Assembly (NCBI GenBank): GCA_003523255.1
Contig: DPGH01000013.1
Location: 23,733 to 87,732 of the forward strand
DNA: 64,000 nucleotides
Reading direction: 5' to 3'
DNA from: Clostridiales bacterium
GTDB taxonomy: Bacteria; Bacillota; Clostridia; Christensenellales; Borkfalkiaceae
Positions 15,933 through 24,136 of the stretch are shown here, piece by piece (the stretch's first letter is position 1; the number at the start of each line of letters is the position of its first letter). Under the pieces are notes generated by a model. The model was not told the DNA's origin and searched no databases. It saw nothing but the letters and a program-made list of their open reading frames with translations. A program made the translations under genes and the position numbers.

Positions 15933-16584
15933 AGTATTTTTGTTCCTCCAAATAAATGAATTTTTGTTTTTCAAAAGTTAGGTTCGCTTTTTCCTGCTCG
16001 CGCTTTTCGTTATCCAACGCAACGGCGCGCGCGTTATCCAACGCGCATTTATCGTTATCCAACGCGTCCGTTGAGCGGGCATATATGGAAGTTTGCGGAT
16101 ACGCACCGTCGTTTACGGCGGATATTTCCACAACTTTTGATATTTTTGTAATACGCCTTGTCGGCATTTCTTTGTCGAGATCGTTCCATTCTTCCCCCGA
16201 CACGGTGATACCGAAACAAAACGACATATCGGTTATATCTTCGCGACTCACGGCGGAACACAATTCGCTTGCGGTTGCGTTCTTTTCAATGTCAAGCCGC
16301 GCAACAATTTTCATTCCCTTATCGTCAACCGATATATCCATTGTCGAGCGTTTTCCCCGGCGGTGTCTTGCGACAGGCAACATACCGTCGTTGTGATTGA
16401 TTAAAAACTTGATGTCGGACAAATCCGACTCGTCAAGGGCGTGCGGATCAATTTCCTCAAAAAAGTAATTGCCGATTTGCGTTCTTTGATTAAAAACAAT
16501 CGGGTAACCTTCGATTATCCCTTCAAGCGGTTTAACCGCCGCCCGTTGCCCCGTTATTCCGCGGAGCATATATTCGTTAGGCAT
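15922..16584 (-). CDS. HK97-family prohead protease
   Basis: A 220-residue serine protease of the U35 family. The catalytic His lies in FLINHNDG (about His 64), as in the family pattern with an Asn-His-Asp, and the Ser in DITDMSFCF (about Ser 121). It cleaves the capsid delta domain during head maturation. It overlaps the portal gene by 8 bases. The last 45 residues are a charged helical tail with several LDN repeats (ALDNDKCALDNARAVALDN), somewhat long for the family. Confidence 0.9.
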   Translation of the reverse strand: MPNEYMLRGITGQRAAVKPLEGIIEGYPIVFNQRTQIGNYFFEEIDPHALDESDLSDIKFLINHNDGMLPVARHRRGKRSTMDISVDDKGMKIVARLDIEKNATASELCSAVSREDITDMSFCFGITVSGEEWNDLDKEMPTRRITKISKVVEISAVNDGAYPQTSIYARSTDALDNDKCALDNARAVALDNEKREQEKANLTFEKQKFIYLEEQKYYEP

Positions 16585-17833
16585 TTTTGACCTCCTTTTT
16601 TGTCTTGTTGTTTAATTCTTGTAATTGATATGCGTTTGCTATCGACGCGTCGATGTAATTCAACGATACGCGCGTCGGTTCGCCGTCTGGTTCGTATCCA
16701 AGCAACTCTCGGCGTTCGTCGCGCGATAACAATGCGTCGTCTTTCGTCATTTCCGCAATCGCTTGCCTTCGCGTATACGACAACGACTGCACAAGTTTGT
16801 CGTAATACTTGATTGTATGCCCGGCGTTTATTTGTGCGGGCGTGAAAAGCGTTATTTTCATTGCATTTGCTATCGCAATTAAAATCCCTTCAACCGCCGT
16901 TTGATAAAACGCCGTATACTCTTCGTCGGTATATTTCCCCGTGTATATCGGCACGGAAACACCAAACGGCGACAACAATTCGTCGCGGATAAAGTTAAAT
17001 ATGTTCGTCGGAATATCCGTCGAGGATATATTGACGGGCGAAAAACTTGCCTCGTAATCGGTTGCAACTATGCCAGACTCGCTTTTGAAAAGATGTTTTT
17101 CAAATTCTTCGCGAGTTATTTCTTTTTTGTCAACGTCGGCGATTGAGTTCATTGTCAATACGCCTTTTAAGGATAGCGACGCCTGCAACGATTTCGGGAT
17201 CGCCTCTTTTATCACGTGCAACGTTTGCAAATTCGCAAGGATTGCGCGATTGTCGGGAAGTCCGTTTACATCGCCGCCAAAATACGGGCTTGCGCCGTAA
17301 TCGTATCGCACGTGAATTAAATCGCTATACGGCAAATCGAACACTTCACCCGTTGCGTCGCTTGTAAGTTCCGCACGCAATTCCCCGTCCGCCACGTATA
17401 ATTTTACCGTCGCGCGTTCTATCGGGTAAAAACCGCGCGTCTTGCGGTAAACAAAATTTGTGTTTGCGATAGGCACTTCGTCGTATGCCCAATAGATAAA
17501 GCAATTTTTGTTTACGAGCGTTATGTATGCAACCTTGTACAAAAAATCGTTGAGATTGCAAAACGGATTGACTCGCCCCGCAAAAATATCGTTTATAGAG
17601 TCGTTGCAAGCGCGGACACTTCGCGGGTTGTCTTTTTCAATTACCGATTTCAAACTACACTTTTTTACTTCCGAGCAAACGCGATGTATTGCCGTTTTTA
17701 CGATGTCGCTTGCGCATATATCACGCCCGAAAGACGAAAATAAAACACTATTCGCGTTTATGGTCTGATTGTAAGCCGTCAACCGTTGGTCTAACCCCAA
17801 CAGGGCGGATATTGCTTTTTTAATCGTTCCCAA
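16577..17833 (-). CDS. Phage portal protein (HK97 type)
   Basis: A 418-residue portal with the usual landmarks: an N-terminal helix, CASDIVKTAIHRVCSEVKKC, DLIHVRYDYG followed by the segment around GLPDNRA, the crown-proximal DELLSPFGVSVPIYTGKYT, and the C-terminal SLSYTRRQAIAEMTKDDALLSRDERRELLG. It forms the dodecameric DNA gate of the head. The start is preceded by a GGAGG site. A 200-base structured gap separates it from the small zinc-finger gene upstream. Confidence 0.92.
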   Translation of the reverse strand: MGTIKKAISALLGLDQRLTAYNQTINANSVLFSSFGRDICASDIVKTAIHRVCSEVKKCSLKSVIEKDNPRSVRACNDSINDIFAGRVNPFCNLNDFLYKVAYITLVNKNCFIYWAYDEVPIANTNFVYRKTRGFYPIERATVKLYVADGELRAELTSDATGEVFDLPYSDLIHVRYDYGASPYFGGDVNGLPDNRAILANLQTLHVIKEAIPKSLQASLSLKGVLTMNSIADVDKKEITREEFEKHLFKSESGIVATDYEASFSPVNISSTDIPTNIFNFIRDELLSPFGVSVPIYTGKYTDEEYTAFYQTAVEGILIAIANAMKITLFTPAQINAGHTIKYYDKLVQSLSYTRRQAIAEMTKDDALLSRDERRELLGYEPDGEPTRVSLNYIDASIANAYQLQELNNKTKKEVKNA

Positions 17834-17862
17834 CGATAAACCTCCTTTCGGGCAAAAAGAAA

Positions 17863-17919
17863 AAGCGGATCAAGCACCACCAAACGACACCTCGGTATTT
17901 GATAGTGATTGATCCACTT
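17863..17919 (-). ncRNA. Hairpin leader before the portal gene
   Basis: Arms 17863-17873 and 17909-17919 pair over 11 bases with one G-U wobble (coding sense), enclosing 35 bases; the RNA then runs into TTTCTTTTT and 20-30 bases later the portal ribosome binding site. This could be a leaky terminator or processing site lowering packaging-gene transcripts relative to structural ones. Nothing else is seen in the 200-base gap 17834-18035. Confidence 0.45.
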
Positions 17920-18035
17920 GTTTTTTGACTATTTCAAAAATAGGATACGCCGACTATTACGGCAAAATTCATATTAAATTTACTTCATTATACGCAATAT
18001 ATAAAACGAAGTCAAGAGTTTTTCGCCCGTTTTGC

Positions 18036-18215
18036 TCAAATTTTTTGCGCGGGAATAGTAAAAGTATATTCAATTTTGCATTTTTGACAAAAAAACGTTG
18101 CGTTTAATATGCCCGTCCGCATATCGTATTTACCGAGCAGACACTTATGTATCGGACATCTGATTTCACTTTGATATTTTGATAATTTGGGATTTTCTTT
18201 AACTTGCTTTGCCAT
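18036..18215 (-). CDS. Com-like zinc-ribbon protein
   Basis: This 59-residue frame (MAKQVKENP..., ending IPAQKI) starts at ATG 18215 inside the last codons of the terminase gene, preceded by GGGCGGCGG. It contains two cysteine pairs in the order C-P-I-H-K-C and C-Q-K-C, about 22 residues apart, followed by IEYTFTIP. That spacing resembles the Com family of phage zinc-finger regulators, named after the Mu protein that activates translation of the mom DNA-modification gene. In Mu-like and other phages such proteins lie near packaging or methyltransferase genes. Here the phage also encodes four methyltransferases. Function is inferred from the motif only. Confidence 0.65.
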   Translation of the reverse strand: MAKQVKENPKLSKYQSEIRCPIHKCLLGKYDMRTGILNATFFCQKCKIEYTFTIPAQKI

Positions 18216-20088
18216 ATCCGCCGCCCCCTATTTTCGACATAAATTCTTTCTTGTACATTCGCAAAACCGCGTTTGCGATTATTTTTGTCATAGTACCGTC
18301 AATTTTGTTGCCAACGTAGCCTTGTATTTTTTCGGGCATAACAAAACCGCTCGAATTATGCTTTAACGTTGTATTTGCCAAACACCACCGACAAATTGCG
18401 TTTGCGCCGTAATTTACTTGATGTGCGCGTAAATCGACTTCGAGTGTACGCGTTGGAACATTCAACGCCTCATACGTCATTTTTACTTTTACAAGCACGT
18501 TTTCACCGAAGTTTTTTTCGGTGGTTTTCGCAAAATTTTTCGCGTGCCATTCGTCGTAACCGACTTTATACGGACGGATACCGAATTTATCATACACCTC
18601 GCGAATAAAATTTGCCGCAACGTCGTCGTCGATTATATTTCCTTTGACTATGCGGCAATATCCTTCGTCCGCCCATTGACGATAATTTTTCTTTTCGGGG
18701 TTCGTCGGAGAGTCCGTGGATTGCCCGTCGCCCGCCTTTACCTCGGTTACAAAATACATCGTGTAATAATACTTTACGGGATCATTCGGACGCATAAAAA
18801 GATACGTAACGGCGCACAAATCGTTTGTTTCCGCAAGATCGACCGCCACAATGCACCAACTTTTTTTGAAGTCCGACAATTCAAACGTGCTATCGACTTT
18901 GATAATTTCGGGATCAAGCCAAGCCGACGACGATAATTGTTTGATGTTAAATTCCTTTGCAAGGGTAAAGGCGCGCGACGCGCCGTCCGTTCGAGCCTCT
19001 TCTACAAGTTGTCTTAACGTCGTTATTTTCTTTGCTACACCTAAAAGCGGATTTGACTTTTGCCAACTTCGCTCGTTATTCCAAACTTCGCGCTCGGAGT
19101 CTTGCGTATAAAGCCACACAAGCCACCGCGGGCGGTCGATTTCGCCTTTGAGTACCTTTCGGGCAAGTTTCAATCTTTCGTCAAGATAGCCGCCGTTTAC
19201 AAGCCCTTCCGTTGTGATTTCAAAATACAACGGCTCGTCCTGTGTGGTAAGCGACGACCGCAACGGTGCGACGGTTGAATTATCTTCCATTTCGTGTACT
19301 TCGTCAACGATTGCTATTTTAAGATTTCGCCCTTCCTTTGCGCCCATTTTTGCGGACATCTTTTTGATAGAGCCTTTGTTTTGCGCGGAAAATTTTCCCG
19401 TTTTCTTCTTTTGTTTCGGATTGCCGAAAAATATGCCTTTTATATTTTTTCGTGTAACACGCGACATCGCTCGCGACTCCTCACGGAAAGCGTTTATACA
19501 ATCGAATACAAGCCCCGCCTGCTCGTAATCGTTCGACGCGCACATTACTTTTTGCCCCGCCTCACCGCAAAACCATTCAGACAAGCACAACGCCGCCGTA
19601 AACGGTGTTTTGCCGTTCTTTCTTGCAATGAGTAGCAGTACTTCTTGAAAGCGGCGCACCCAACGACCGCCGCCCAACAATTCCGTATCGAACACAAAAA
19701 AACCGAATACCGCCTCGGCAATCGCTTTTTGATTTAACGTCAAAATAAACGGTTTGCCCGCGAAAGGCGACTCAAAGTGTTTAATTTCCTTTTCGATAAA
19801 ATTTATCCGCTTGTGCGCGCCGTCGAGATTGAAACGGTAAATATCGGTATGATAAAAAATATCCTGTATAAGCGTTTCAAGCGTCGTTTTAAGTTCGCGC
19901 CCGATAACAATTTCACCCGAACGGCAACGCTTGTAATATTCAATTAAAAACGAGTGCTTGCCGCCGACATCTTCGTTTAACACTTGCCACCCCGTAACCG
20001 GGGCAATATCTTCGTTTATAATTTCCCACTCAGCCGCCGCCCGCGTTTCTTGATTATTCGTAATCGTCGAGATCGCCGTCGTCGTCAT
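18199..20088 (-). CDS. Terminase large subunit
   Basis: A 629-residue packaging motor. The ATPase part has a Walker A variant LIARKNGKT (about residues 153-161), a Walker B IAIVDEVHEM (258-267) and the coupling segment EITTEGL. The nuclease part begins at IVAVDLAETND (Asp near 417) and includes YDEWHAKNF and a C-terminal helix-rich region. It cuts concatemeric DNA and pumps it through the portal. The start ATG 20088 has a GGGAGG site 8 bases upstream and overlaps the small-subunit gene by 35 bases. Confidence 0.93.
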   Translation of the reverse strand: MTTTAISTITNNQETRAAAEWEIINEDIAPVTGWQVLNEDVGGKHSFLIEYYKRCRSGEIVIGRELKTTLETLIQDIFYHTDIYRFNLDGAHKRINFIEKEIKHFESPFAGKPFILTLNQKAIAEAVFGFFVFDTELLGGGRWVRRFQEVLLLIARKNGKTPFTAALCLSEWFCGEAGQKVMCASNDYEQAGLVFDCINAFREESRAMSRVTRKNIKGIFFGNPKQKKKTGKFSAQNKGSIKKMSAKMGAKEGRNLKIAIVDEVHEMEDNSTVAPLRSSLTTQDEPLYFEITTEGLVNGGYLDERLKLARKVLKGEIDRPRWLVWLYTQDSEREVWNNERSWQKSNPLLGVAKKITTLRQLVEEARTDGASRAFTLAKEFNIKQLSSSAWLDPEIIKVDSTFELSDFKKSWCIVAVDLAETNDLCAVTYLFMRPNDPVKYYYTMYFVTEVKAGDGQSTDSPTNPEKKNYRQWADEGYCRIVKGNIIDDDVAANFIREVYDKFGIRPYKVGYDEWHAKNFAKTTEKNFGENVLVKVKMTYEALNVPTRTLEVDLRAHQVNYGANAICRWCLANTTLKHNSSGFVMPEKIQGYVGNKIDGTMTKIIANAVLRMYKKEFMSKIGGGGYGKAS

Positions 20089-20383
20089 TGCTTAAACCTC
20101 CCAAAAGTTCACGGTTTAATTTTTGTGTCGCCGACGTGTATTGCGCCATATATTTTACGCGCATTTTTCCCGCCGCCGTTTCGATTTGCCTTGTCGCGTC
20201 AGACTTACTCACGATTACCGACGGCAAATCTTTTATTGCTTCGAGTTGCGCATAAAGTTCCGCGACCTTGCGGATATAACGGTCGTAAGCGTCTAATTTT
20301 ACCGCGTCAACGCCGCCGCGGGCGTAAATCTCTTTGAGCCTTGTATATTCTTCGTTTGTAAGTTCCTGTTTTGTTTTCGCCAT
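20054..20383 (-). CDS. Terminase small subunit (P27-like)
   Basis: A 109-residue protein just before the large terminase. From ATG 20383 (MAKTKQELTNEEY) it is helical, with RYIRKVAELYAQLEAIKDLPSVIVSKSD, then KMRVKYMAQYTSATQKLNRELLGG and an acidic tail (NDDDGDLDDY), as in P27-family small terminases that recognise the packaging site. The frame is open further upstream to a TTG at 20431, but the ATG has the better ribosome binding site. Confidence 0.75.
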   Translation of the reverse strand: MAKTKQELTNEEYTRLKEIYARGGVDAVKLDAYDRYIRKVAELYAQLEAIKDLPSVIVSKSDATRQIETAAGKMRVKYMAQYTSATQKLNRELLGGLSNDDDGDLDDYE

Positions 20384-20520
20384 TTCAAAACCCTTCTTTA
20401 CTTTTTCAAAACTTTTCCCGAAAAAAGTCAAAACTTCGGTGTGTGTTTTTTTTGCTTTGGGCGTGGAGTCTTTTCGGATTTCAAAAAATTTTTTCGGATC
20501 GGGGGGCTAAAATTTATTTT

Positions 20521-21207
20521 TTATTCCCTGTAATCTTCCCAATATTTATTTATCCAACCGATAACAACGTCTTGTATTGCCCGACGCGATACGTCCTGCA
20601 TTGCGCGCCTTATGCACTCCTCTTTCGGCGTATCTATATGCACAAGTTCCGCGCCGTACTCGCTCACCATTTGCTCGCGTTCATATTGCCGCGGATAACC
20701 GCCGATAATATATGCGTCCTGCCATTTGCGCCGCTCGGTTGCCGTTCTGATTTCGTCAAGCAAATAATCGCGGATATTAAAAGCAATGCGCTTTGTTGCG
20801 TCGGGCTTATCGTATAAGCCGCAAACACATATCGACCGATGTATCGCGTCAAGGTTTACAACGATGTCGTTACGCGTTGCAACGCTATTTACATACGTCG
20901 ATTTTCCCGCACACGGCGATCCGTAAACAAGATAAACACGTTTTTGCCCGACTGCGTGTCCGAAACGATTATGTATAGCATTGTGGCAATCGTGGCATAA
21001 CACTTCGATATTATCGGGATTTAGCGTAATATTCACATCGTCGATATTATCGAGCGTCAATTCGATTTTATGGTGCGGTCGCAATTCGGAGACATCGAAC
21101 GTTTTACCGCAACGCGCGCAAACGCCGCCGCTTTTAATTTTGCACATTTCCGCAAGCGTTAAATAATCTTTACGGCAATAAAATGCGTGTATAGGATCAA
21201 GAGCCAT
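20521..21207 (-). CDS. HNH endonuclease fused to a P-loop kinase-like domain
   Basis: From ATG 21207 (MALDPIHAFY, GAGGGGG site upstream) the protein has 228 residues in two parts. Residues about 15-82 are an HNH nuclease: C-A-R-C zinc pair, HHK, then LCHDCHNAIHNRFG. Residues about 90-228 are a P-loop domain with Walker A GSPCAGKSTY and a lid-like region, similar to small nucleotide or zeta-toxin-like kinases. In HK97-type phages a free-standing HNH protein next to terminase aids cos cleavage and packaging; a fused kinase is less usual. The P-loop substrate cannot be told from sequence. Confidence 0.8.
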   Translation of the reverse strand: MALDPIHAFYCRKDYLTLAEMCKIKSGGVCARCGKTFDVSELRPHHKIELTLDNIDDVNITLNPDNIEVLCHDCHNAIHNRFGHAVGQKRVYLVYGSPCAGKSTYVNSVATRNDIVVNLDAIHRSICVCGLYDKPDATKRIAFNIRDYLLDEIRTATERRKWQDAYIIGGYPRQYEREQMVSEYGAELVHIDTPKEECIRRAMQDVSRRAIQDVVIGWINKYWEDYRE

Positions 21208-21208
21208 A

Positions 21209-21772
21209 TCATACCCCCTCGCCGTCGTCAAACGGAAGTTTTCCGTTCTTCTGTAATTCTAACGCCTGTTTGCGCAATTCCGTCGTTTGGGGATCACGGG
21301 CAAAATCTTTCGGGAAACGATTTATTGCTAAAAATTGCAACATCGCCGAGTCGGGTTTCGCATAGCAATGTTTTTCGGTCTTTTTCGTTCCTGTAATAAC
21401 GCCCTCTTTGTCTTTATACGTGATTTCCGTTGTTTCAATATACTCGTATCCTGTGGCAACTTTGTACGCCGTATTTATCAAATCCGCCTTTAATTCATTT
21501 TTTGCATTATAAAGTGCGTCGGTTAATTCGGGATATTTTTTCTTATATTCCGCCCATTGCGTTTTGCCCACGCCGTAAAATTCGCATAATTGCCCTTCGG
21601 TTACGCCGCACCGCGTATAACGCCTTATTTCGTCCAAATAAGGTAAAACCTTATTTGCATATTGACTTTTTGCACCGCGCTTTTTTTCGGGTTTCGCTTT
21701 ATTTGGCAATTCTCGCGAATAATCCACGGTAGATTTAACATCGGTAATTTTTTTCTTTGTTTGTTTCGGCAT
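21209..21772 (-). CDS. HTH-domain phage protein, terminase small subunit-like
   Basis: A 187-residue protein with a basic N-terminus, then a helix-turn-helix (EIRRYTRCGVTEGQLCEFYGVGKTQWAEYKKKYP), helices with LYNAKNELKADLINTAYKVATGYEYIE, a strand insert with lysines (GVITGTKKTEK) and AMLQFLAINRFPKDF. Proteins with this order are common in Firmicutes phages and are annotated as small terminase or HTH proteins. As a P27-like gene lies next to the large terminase, this one may have another DNA-binding job. Good ribosome binding site (GGAGG). Confidence 0.65.
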   Translation of the reverse strand: MPKQTKKKITDVKSTVDYSRELPNKAKPEKKRGAKSQYANKVLPYLDEIRRYTRCGVTEGQLCEFYGVGKTQWAEYKKKYPELTDALYNAKNELKADLINTAYKVATGYEYIETTEITYKDKEGVITGTKKTEKHCYAKPDSAMLQFLAINRFPKDFARDPQTTELRKQALELQKNGKLPFDDGEGV

Positions 21773-21775
21773 TTC

Positions 21776-21982
21776 TTACCTCCAATTTTTTATTATTGCA
21801 CGCCCGACGATTACAAACGGGAAAACCGCAAACGCAACGATTAAAGGAATACAACACGAAAGCCACGAAAGGCGCGTTGCGGCGCACAATTTCAAGGTGA
21901 GTAAAATTGCCGATGTAGGTAAACCGACAAGGCACAAAAGCAACGAAACAAGGTAAACCGCGCTAATTATTTTTTTTAACAT
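21776..21982 (-). CDS. Small two-TM phage membrane protein
   Basis: A 68-residue peptide with two hydrophobic segments (about residues 5-31 and 41-61) separated by a short polar turn, ending in KNWR. The ATG at 21982 has a GGAGGG site and overlaps the upstream gene. Unknown function; small membrane proteins in early phage operons often act in superinfection exclusion or host takeover, but nothing specific supports that here. Confidence 0.55.
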   Translation of the reverse strand: MLKKIISAVYLVSLLLCLVGLPTSAILLTLKLCAATRLSWLSCCIPLIVAFAVFPFVIVGRAIIKNWR

Positions 21983-22241
21983 TTCTATCCCTCCGCTTTA
22001 TTTTTTCTATGCTTAAAATCACATATCCGTCAGAAACGCCGTATGTACCGCCGTTGAAAATATATGTGATTTTCACCGCCACGCGTCGCCCCGTGTAACA
22101 CTCGCCGTCGTATTCGCGTAAAATAAGCATATCGCCGACGGCGTAATCACGATCGTTGTATCTGATTTCAAATTTCTTGACGCCTTTTTCAACCGGGGAA
22201 AAATATTCGGGTAAAATTTTTAAGTCGATTATTTTCGCCAT
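21963..22241 (-). CDS. DUF3850 / ASCH-like protein
   Basis: From ATG 22241 (MAKIIDLKILPEYF; GAGG site upstream) 92 residues carry the DUF3850 pattern: LKILPEYFSPVEKGVKKFEIRYNDRDYAVGD, LILREYD, then strand KITYIFNGG and GYVILSIE. The domain is related to ASCH/PUA RNA-binding folds and is frequent in phages. The open frame extends upstream over the methyltransferase gene but that part is not coding. Function unknown beyond probable RNA binding. Confidence 0.75.
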   Translation of the reverse strand: MAKIIDLKILPEYFSPVEKGVKKFEIRYNDRDYAVGDMLILREYDGECYTGRRVAVKITYIFNGGTYGVSDGYVILSIEKIKRRDRNVKKNN

Positions 22242-22972
22242 TTCGCACCTCGCAAAATAAATAACTTTTCCGTTTTGCTTACTTTTCGCCGATTGTTTAA
22301 GTGTGACTGCGTTTCCTGTTCCCAAATACACACAAAATCGTCTGGTGCAACATACTCGCTTATAATCACGATGTGCGTTTTTGACTGCTCGCGACACCAC
22401 TTCCAAAAATCCGACGTGTTAAATTTTTCTTTGTACCCAACTCCGCCAAAATAAGGCGGATCGCAATAAATCAAAGCCGTTTCGTTTTTCGGCGGTATCA
22501 AATCGCGATAATCGCAACACCCGACAAGAATTTCACGCAACAACGGTAATTGTCGTTTGAAGTTTTCCTTGCTTTCCTCAAAATAATTACGCGTCCTGCC
22601 GTCTTTGGTGGTTGCCGTCGCCCCGTAACACCCACCATAAACGCGCGCATTATACGAGGCAAATAAAAGTACCGCCGCACGATACCACTCGTCGTATTTT
22701 TCGGCATTATCGCGCACATCGTAATAATGTTCCCGCGTCGGTATTTTTAACTCGTCTAAAAGTGCGGGATTTTCGCGACACGTTTCTACAAGATTACAAA
22801 CAAGCGGATCAATATCACTCCCGACGCGTTTTTCGCATTTTATTTTGTCGATAACGTTAAACCCGCCGACAAAAGGTTCAATATACGTTTTAATTCCGTT
22901 GTCGTCTATGTATTCCTGCAATATCGCGGCGATTTCGTTTGAAAATCTCGCTTTACTCCCGATGTATTTCAT
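22229..22972 (-). CDS. D12-class DNA adenine methyltransferase
   Basis: 247 residues from ATG 22972 (MKYIGSKARF). The N-terminal SAM site is IEPFVGGFNV (motif I, about 31-40, in place of PFxGGG), with SDIDP next, and the catalytic motif is YCDPPYFGG (DPPY about 171-174). This motif order is that of the D12/Dam class making N6-methyladenine. No restriction nuclease is adjacent, so it is an orphan enzyme, likely protecting phage DNA. The start overlaps the end of the Rep gene by 20 bases. Confidence 0.85.
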   Translation of the reverse strand: MKYIGSKARFSNEIAAILQEYIDDNGIKTYIEPFVGGFNVIDKIKCEKRVGSDIDPLVCNLVETCRENPALLDELKIPTREHYYDVRDNAEKYDEWYRAAVLLFASYNARVYGGCYGATATTKDGRTRNYFEESKENFKRQLPLLREILVGCCDYRDLIPPKNETALIYCDPPYFGGVGYKEKFNTSDFWKWCREQSKTHIVIISEYVAPDDFVCIWEQETQSHLNNRRKVSKTEKLFILRGAKWRK

Positions 22973-23837
22973 TTTTTCGCCCTCCCGCGTTTTCTTTCTC
23001 AATCATTTTCGCATATAGATAAACGCCTGTTGTATATTCGCTTGTTTTTACCGTAAACATCGTAAATCTATAACGACCTTTATACGCTTTTTCAAATACC
23101 GCCTGCGGGTTTGCGTCGCCGTTTACGATCTTGCGAATTTTTCGGCGCGTAAACTTACAGTCTGAAACACTTACCGACGGTTTTTTTAGATTTTTCGACG
23201 TTACATATCTTTTTGTGCCTCGTGGATCTTTCATTATGTATCGGCACAACCCTTCGTATCCGCTTTCGTCGGCTTGCAGTCGGCGCGTTTGCGTTCTTGC
23301 ACCATTCCGCCACAACCGCTCGGCAATATCGCGGTCGGGAAAGTTTGTAACAATATGGTGATGTACGCGCTTTTTCCCTTTTTCTTCGTTTTCCTCAAAC
23401 TCTGTAACATACACGTATTTTAACGGCGGAAAACCGTTACGCGCGGCGTAATACTTCAACCTGCGAATAAACTTTGCAAACTCTTTTTGCGCAAGTTCGA
23501 CCGTTGCAGGGAGTTTTCTTGTTTCATACGTAAACGTTCCCCAAATATCCGCGTCCGTAAAATTTGTGTTTATAAGCCGTATAACGTTTTTTGTCGCGTT
23601 TGTCGCATTGAGTTTCTTCTGCGCTTTGCGGCTTTCACGGAATTTTCTTGCCCTTGCCGTTGCTTTTGATGTATCCCAAACAGGATAAATCTCACACTCT
23701 AACACTTTACCGCTTTTTATTGTTTTTGTCCGATAAGTGATAATGTGCTTATCTTCTATCAACCCTGCGTCGAGTTCTGATTGTTCATATAATTCTTCTA
23801 AATCGTCATACTTTCCGTCGAGTGAATACTTCGCCAT
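22953..23837 (-). CDS. Rolling-circle replication initiator (HUH Rep)
   Basis: This 294-residue protein has the HUH metal site RVHHHIVTNFP (His 159-161), preceded by a strand with YVYVTEFEEN, and a downstream catalytic tyrosine candidate in LCRYIMKDP (Tyr 200). This is the order of nick-and-religate initiators of plasmids and some phages (ORF2/G2P-like). It would nick the phage origin and start rolling-circle DNA synthesis using host polymerase and helicase. No other replication gene (helicase, polymerase, SSB) is seen in the 30-kb block. GGAGG ribosome binding site. The 319-base region upstream is rich in inverted repeats. Confidence 0.82.
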   Translation of the reverse strand: MAKYSLDGKYDDLEELYEQSELDAGLIEDKHIITYRTKTIKSGKVLECEIYPVWDTSKATARARKFRESRKAQKKLNATNATKNVIRLINTNFTDADIWGTFTYETRKLPATVELAQKEFAKFIRRLKYYAARNGFPPLKYVYVTEFEENEEKGKKRVHHHIVTNFPDRDIAERLWRNGARTQTRRLQADESGYEGLCRYIMKDPRGTKRYVTSKNLKKPSVSVSDCKFTRRKIRKIVNGDANPQAVFEKAYKGRYRFTMFTVKTSEYTTGVYLYAKMIEKENAGGRKNEIHRE

Positions 23838-24031
23838 TTCTTTCCTCCGAATTTACGGCGCAATAAAATGCAAAAGAAAATATTTAACTCTGCCGGGGAT
23901 TTCGCCCCCGCAGGCGATAAGGGGTTGCACCCCTTAACCCCCGCAAGCGTTGCACTTTCTTTTTATCCTTCGTCGATAAGATAATACTTCATTACGAGGA
24001 CGATAATAGCACGCTTGCGGGGTTAAAAGTA

Positions 24032-24060
24032 TTGACATTTTTCAACCTTTATGATATAAT
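24032..24060 (+). promoter_or_regulatory. Consensus sigma-A promoter on the plus strand
   Basis: A perfect -35 box TTGACA (24032-24037), 17-base spacer, and perfect -10 box TATAAT (24055-24060). It points away from the rep gene, against the direction of the surrounding operon, and predicts a transcript starting near 24067. Confidence 0.88.
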
Positions 24061-24066
24061 ATATAT

Positions 24067-24136
24067 ATAGGTTTGGTTGATGTTCGCGTCAATCTTTCGG
24101 GGCGGTTATAGTGCCAAGTATAGCCGCCCTTTTCCT
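24067..24136 (+). ncRNA. Short structured RNA, candidate countertranscript of rep
   Basis: From the start predicted by the consensus promoter, about 70 bases run to an intrinsic terminator. The RNA has two hairpins: 24076-24093 with a TTCG loop, and a terminator stem 24100-24129 (10-11 bp, loop of 8) followed by TTTT. No reading frame fits. It is antisense to the leader of the minus-strand rep gene if that is transcribed through from the XRE gene. Small countertranscribed RNAs in this place limit Rep synthesis in rolling-circle plasmids such as pT181; the same logic is proposed here by inference. Confidence 0.65.
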
